This document shows positions 60,662 through 64,000 of a stretch of 64,000 nt of DNA, piece after piece. Numbering within the stretch: the stretch's first letter is position 1; the number at the start of each line of letters is the position of its first letter. A model generated the notes under the pieces. The model searched no databases. It saw nothing but the letters and a program-made list of their open reading frames with translations, and had not been told where the DNA came from. Both the position numbers and the translations under genes were made by a program. The DNA lies in assembly GCA_016630905.1 (NCBI GenBank), contig WBMQ01000007.1, positions 186,001 through 250,000 of the forward strand, given 5' to 3'. The DNA comes from Capillidium heterosporum (taxonomy: Eukaryota; Entomophthoromycota; Entomophthoromycetes; Entomophthorales; Capillidiaceae).

Positions 60662-62237
60662 GCTGATGTTGATTTGCAATTGCTTTCTTTGGAGAGGTTG
60701 GTTAGTTGACTTTTAGGCTTATCTTTAGTCTGTATTCAGACATTGATTTGGACTTATTGGATATTAGTCATCCTACCTGCTAAGGTATAATTGATTACGT
60801 GTGGTAGTAAAATAAGGACTAGATTGGCTAAAGTTTCGATCGAGGCCTGGTATCAACTTTTAATTGGGCTGATCGTTTGAAGGCACATATTTTCTATATA
60901 TATTGATATATATTTAAAACTTGGCTTATCTATAGCCTCATAACTTGCTGCTTTTGATCTATGTTTATTAAGAAGAAAATGCTTTAGGATGTTATCTTTT
61001 GCCACTTATAATACTTTAGGCCTTTTTATTGAGTTTAGATATTAATATGAGCTTGATTAATAGCGCACTGAAAATCGATAGAGTTGAAATTTTAAAAGCC
61101 AGTAAGTAGCTGGATGGATGGAAAGGCCATCTATTAGCCAATTGCATCATTTTGGCAAAAGGATGAGATCGGTTTTTCTGTTACATATACTTCAATATAT
61201 TAGCTAGCAAGAAATATCCCGCTAAGCTTTATTGAACTGTATATTCATTTGACTAGGGATATCCAATTAATCTATTTATAGATAGAAAAAAGTCTACCCA
61301 AGTTGATCTATAGCTACTTGTCAAGTGATTATAGATGCATACTACTTGAATTGTAAATCTTTTAACAAAGATTCTATAGATATATGTCGATGTATATATC
61401 TCAAGCTATATTCGGACTATAAAGAAAATATACCCTAATATGGCTACTCTTTACATAGCATACTATCGTTCTAATCAAAAATCCTTTTAATAGGGCCTTT
61501 GAAAGCTCTCTGTTAAAATAGCATCGAGAAAATAGGTACTTCTTTGTAATATTAGACCAACCTATAGACAGCAAATATATGAATATTTGTTGTGATCAAT
61601 TCCTATTCTCAAGAATACCATAGTTTTCTGTACTAGCTAAATTGAAATTTAAACATATTATTGTGGCTAGGTTGAAGCCTATAATAGAGATAGTAAAAGT
61701 ATTCGAAGCAGTACATTGGTTTATTCAAATGGCGGCAAGTAAAGAGAAGAGGTTATAGGTATGTAATCATCAAAACTGATCTTGTTAGCAAGGATTTGTC
61801 CAGTTCAAGATTGAGTTGAATCAAAGATTATCTCAAGGAGATAGTTGGCGAACGCAAACTTTTGGCTATCGAAGGTACTTTCACTTACAGTGAAATATTC
61901 ATTAAACTGCGAAGCTATACGATATAATCCTATCGTTAAGAGTAAAGATGCACTAGCTTGACGACTAACATGTATATTTCCAAGTATGACCATGCTATAA
62001 AACAAAAGATAAAAGTGGCAGAAAAAGATGTAAATTTCAGTTGAAGATCAAACTGTAGAGTTTTGCTACTTATATTCGAAAATACAAAACACTTTTCGAT
62101 GCAGTAAAATAAGTAAAGATCCATAGGCGAAGTTATTTACCGAGCTAACAATGAAATACACAGCTCTCAACTAAAAACTGAAATGATAAATGTGTATAAG
62201 TTCAGCTGGTAAGGAAGATGGATTAGGCTTGTTGAAT
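60662..62237. other. Intergenic, AT-rich
   Basis: 1.6 kb without a recognised gene; includes the TRP4 promoter. Confidence 0.5.
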
Positions 62238-62850
62238 TCAAGGACAGCTTGGCCTCCAAGGTCCTAGAAGCTTAATATGGGTGATAATGAGATCTTGGGC
62301 TAAAAATTGGTCATAAACATTGCTTATGCTAACCAAGCTAGGTGGGCTTAAGCCAAGAAGAGGAAATGGTGTATTGATGCCAAAGTTACAAGCGTCCATA
62401 TCTCCCACTTCATTATTATCAGCGTAAAAGTTACTGTTAATCTCCAACAGCTTTTTGGATTGTGAAGTCGGTATGTACATGAGAATTGGACTGTCTCTTA
62501 GAGCTTAATAGATTTCGAACTAGCTCAGAACCGACTTTAGTCATACTCTAAACTTTTAATTACATCAAATTCGGACTCACTATTGGAACAGTTGATGAAC
62601 ATTAATCTATTGTTCTGAGAATATACTCGATCTGCCTAGTTTTTTGCTCAAGTTTGTGCTTCTTGGAGGATACGATAAAAAGTCATTAAAAACTTCCCTT
62701 ACACATGCTTCATGGTATTTTTTAGTTTTGCACGCATCATATACGTCTCCTTTTTACAGTTTTCGCAAGCTACTGTACATTTAAAGCACAATAAGCCAAA
62801 TAGTGGATGTCGTCGGTCTTGGATACTGCTACCGCCATGATGATGACATG
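62238..62850 (-). pseudogene. Relic of a Cys/His-rich (MYND-like) zinc-finger gene
   Basis: Minus-strand segments in order: MAVAVSKTDDIHYLAYCA from ATG near 62837; in the next frame LLCFKCTVACENCKKET; in a third frame YDACKTKKYHEACVREVFND then PPRSTNLSKKLGRSSIFSEQ and a stop; finally an open run from ATG 62480 (MYIPTSQSKKLLEINSNFYA ... LLGPWRPSCP, stop at 62238). Joined across one-base shifts, the order C..C...C..C....Y...C....H..C resembles a MYND finger. At least two frame breaks and several stops make it a pseudogene unless unseen introns fix it. Family assignment is tentative. Confidence 0.4.
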
Positions 62851-63821
62851 TAAAGTAAACTTTTATTGTAATGCAAATGCTTTATTGTTGTTTATTGCTT
62901 TTGAAAGGTGTTGTTGATCGGTATTTATGTCTTTTTTACTTGCACTGCCTTTGTCAAGGACTCCAAAAAAATACCTGCAGGATAAATTAGGTGACCCAGT
63001 TTATCTTTTGGAATGAAAATAAAGTTGCCATTCTGTTCAGATAAACTAGATGGTTTTTTTAAAGCCAGATAGTTTTTAACAATTGAACCCGTAAAAAGCC
63101 ACCCAACTTTTTGGATCAGGTAAATTATTTTACTTTTGAAAAACACCTTGTAGGCAAGAACAACCAATTTGAACGACAGCTAAGTTCATAGATGGCTTCC
63201 CTTAGAAATATCCTAAAAACAAAAATAAGGTTTTAATTTAGATCGAATTTGCACTAAAGTCAAGAAATCGGAGGCAAAATTTTAATCGACTTTGAGGAAT
63301 CCCAAATTTGATGCGAGAAAGCTCAAAACTAAATGGTACACAGAGATCTGAGATATATTTATTATAAATATGCTTTAATTTCGTTTTTACTTAATATATT
63401 TGCTTAATTATAAATACATAAGTACCTAAGCAATATTGTTGGGGATTTACAGGCTCTTCATTACACTAATGTCAAAGTTATCCAAATTCATATAAATAGC
63501 TTGAAATCTTAAAGTATAGCTTAAAGTTTTAAACGATGATAAGTTTATCCTAGACCTGCAACCAACTATATATATCTTTTATTGTTTAGTAATATAATAA
63601 AGAATTTATATTTGACTTGACAAGACAATAAATATATAGTAACTATAATATCTTTAAACATGTATGATTAAATAAGAGCCAAAAGAACTTATAATCATGG
63701 CTTATAGTAAAAATTAGTCTATACAGCTCAACAATATTAAATTTAGATATTATTTATTTGTATTAAACTACTACTCACCTCGGATCAAATTCCCATCTAC
63801 CTTATTATAATGAACTAAAAC
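62851..63821. other. Intergenic
   Basis: No supported gene. A minus-strand open run (about 62925-63167) lacks an ATG and any domain. Confidence 0.45.
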
Positions 63822-64000
63822 TTAAGCTTTTGTTGGCTTGCCTTCCTTCCAAAACTCAATGATGAATCTCGTCAACCTATTAGCTAAAGTAAATTGAGGG
63901 ATCGTTGACAAATGGTAAAAGTCGTGGAAGAGGTGGTTAGCTGGATCTTTACATAGGTCAAAACTAGTTTGGTTGAAGCAGTGTCTGATTGGAACCCAAC
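63822..64000 (-). CDS. Secreted GDSL esterase, 3' end only (start beyond window)
   Basis: Reading leftward from the window edge: WVPIRHCFNQTSFDLCKDPA, then HLFHDFYHLSTIPQFTLANR and IIEFWKEGKPTKA-TAA (stop 63822-63824). This is the second-exon C-terminus of the GDSL family, with the Block V Asp and His in HDFYH. It is on the opposite strand to the 44-51 kb array, so it is a further family member bracketing the CBS-to-TRP4 block. Only about 58 residues are inside the window. Confidence 0.88.
   Translation of the reverse strand, partial: WVPIRHCFNQTSFDLCKDPANHLFHDFYHLSTIPQFTLANRLTRFIIEFWKEGKPTKA

Noticed and set aside
1-64000. CRISPR array, transposase or integrase, rRNA
   Set aside because: No spaced direct repeats, no transposase/integrase motifs and no rRNA-like sequence were seen on either strand.

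Overview
This window is AT-rich nuclear DNA from a fungus. Its genes carry many short introns (about 36-93 nt, GT...AG, often with a CTAAC/CTAAT/CTGAT branch-like site), and its conserved genes are typical of fungi: protein O-mannosyltransferase, an Ssk2/Wis4-type MAPKKK, HIS3, an ER class I alpha-mannosidase, a PIG-Y-like GPI subunit, an Mrh4-like mitochondrial helicase, HEM4 and TRP4. I cannot assign a species or phylum from the sequence. Exon models were built by hand from splice signals, reading phase and protein-family conservation.

Layout. 1-17.6 kb is a conserved block: a PMT C-terminus, AP-2 alpha adaptin, a BTB protein, an MAPKKK with an apparent N-terminal BRCT domain, one GDSL esterase, HIS3, the mannosidase (minus strand, 12 exons including a 9-nt microexon) and a PIG-Y-like gene. 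17.6-51 kb is an accessory block of paralogous secreted or membrane families in long AT-rich spacers: a His/Lys-rich secreted family (about 21-25 and 33 kb), an inverted pair of membrane-anchored GH5 glucanases (26.7-30.5 kb), a Gly/Ala-rich small secreted family (36.9-43.8 kb) and a GDSL esterase array (44.5-50.9 kb). Most members share family-specific promoter boxes, and many copies are broken. 51-60.7 kb returns to conserved genes: a cystathionine beta-synthase-like protein lacking the PLP lysine, an Mrh4-like helicase, an unknown membrane protein, HEM4, and TRP4. 60.7-64 kb is mostly spacer with a zinc-finger-like relic and the 3' end of one more GDSL gene.

The most striking pattern is recurrent: several otherwise well-kept genes (BTB, both GH5 copies, one Gly-rich gene, one His-rich gene, perhaps the helicase) stay homologous along their whole length only if the ribosome skips one base at or just before an in-frame stop codon, three times in the context NNY-UGA-U. 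This could be single-base insertions (decay or assembly error) or +1 frameshifting at stop codons; the sequence alone cannot decide. The second is the CBS-like pseudoenzyme, whose 11 exons all join in phase although its catalytic lysine is a tyrosine.
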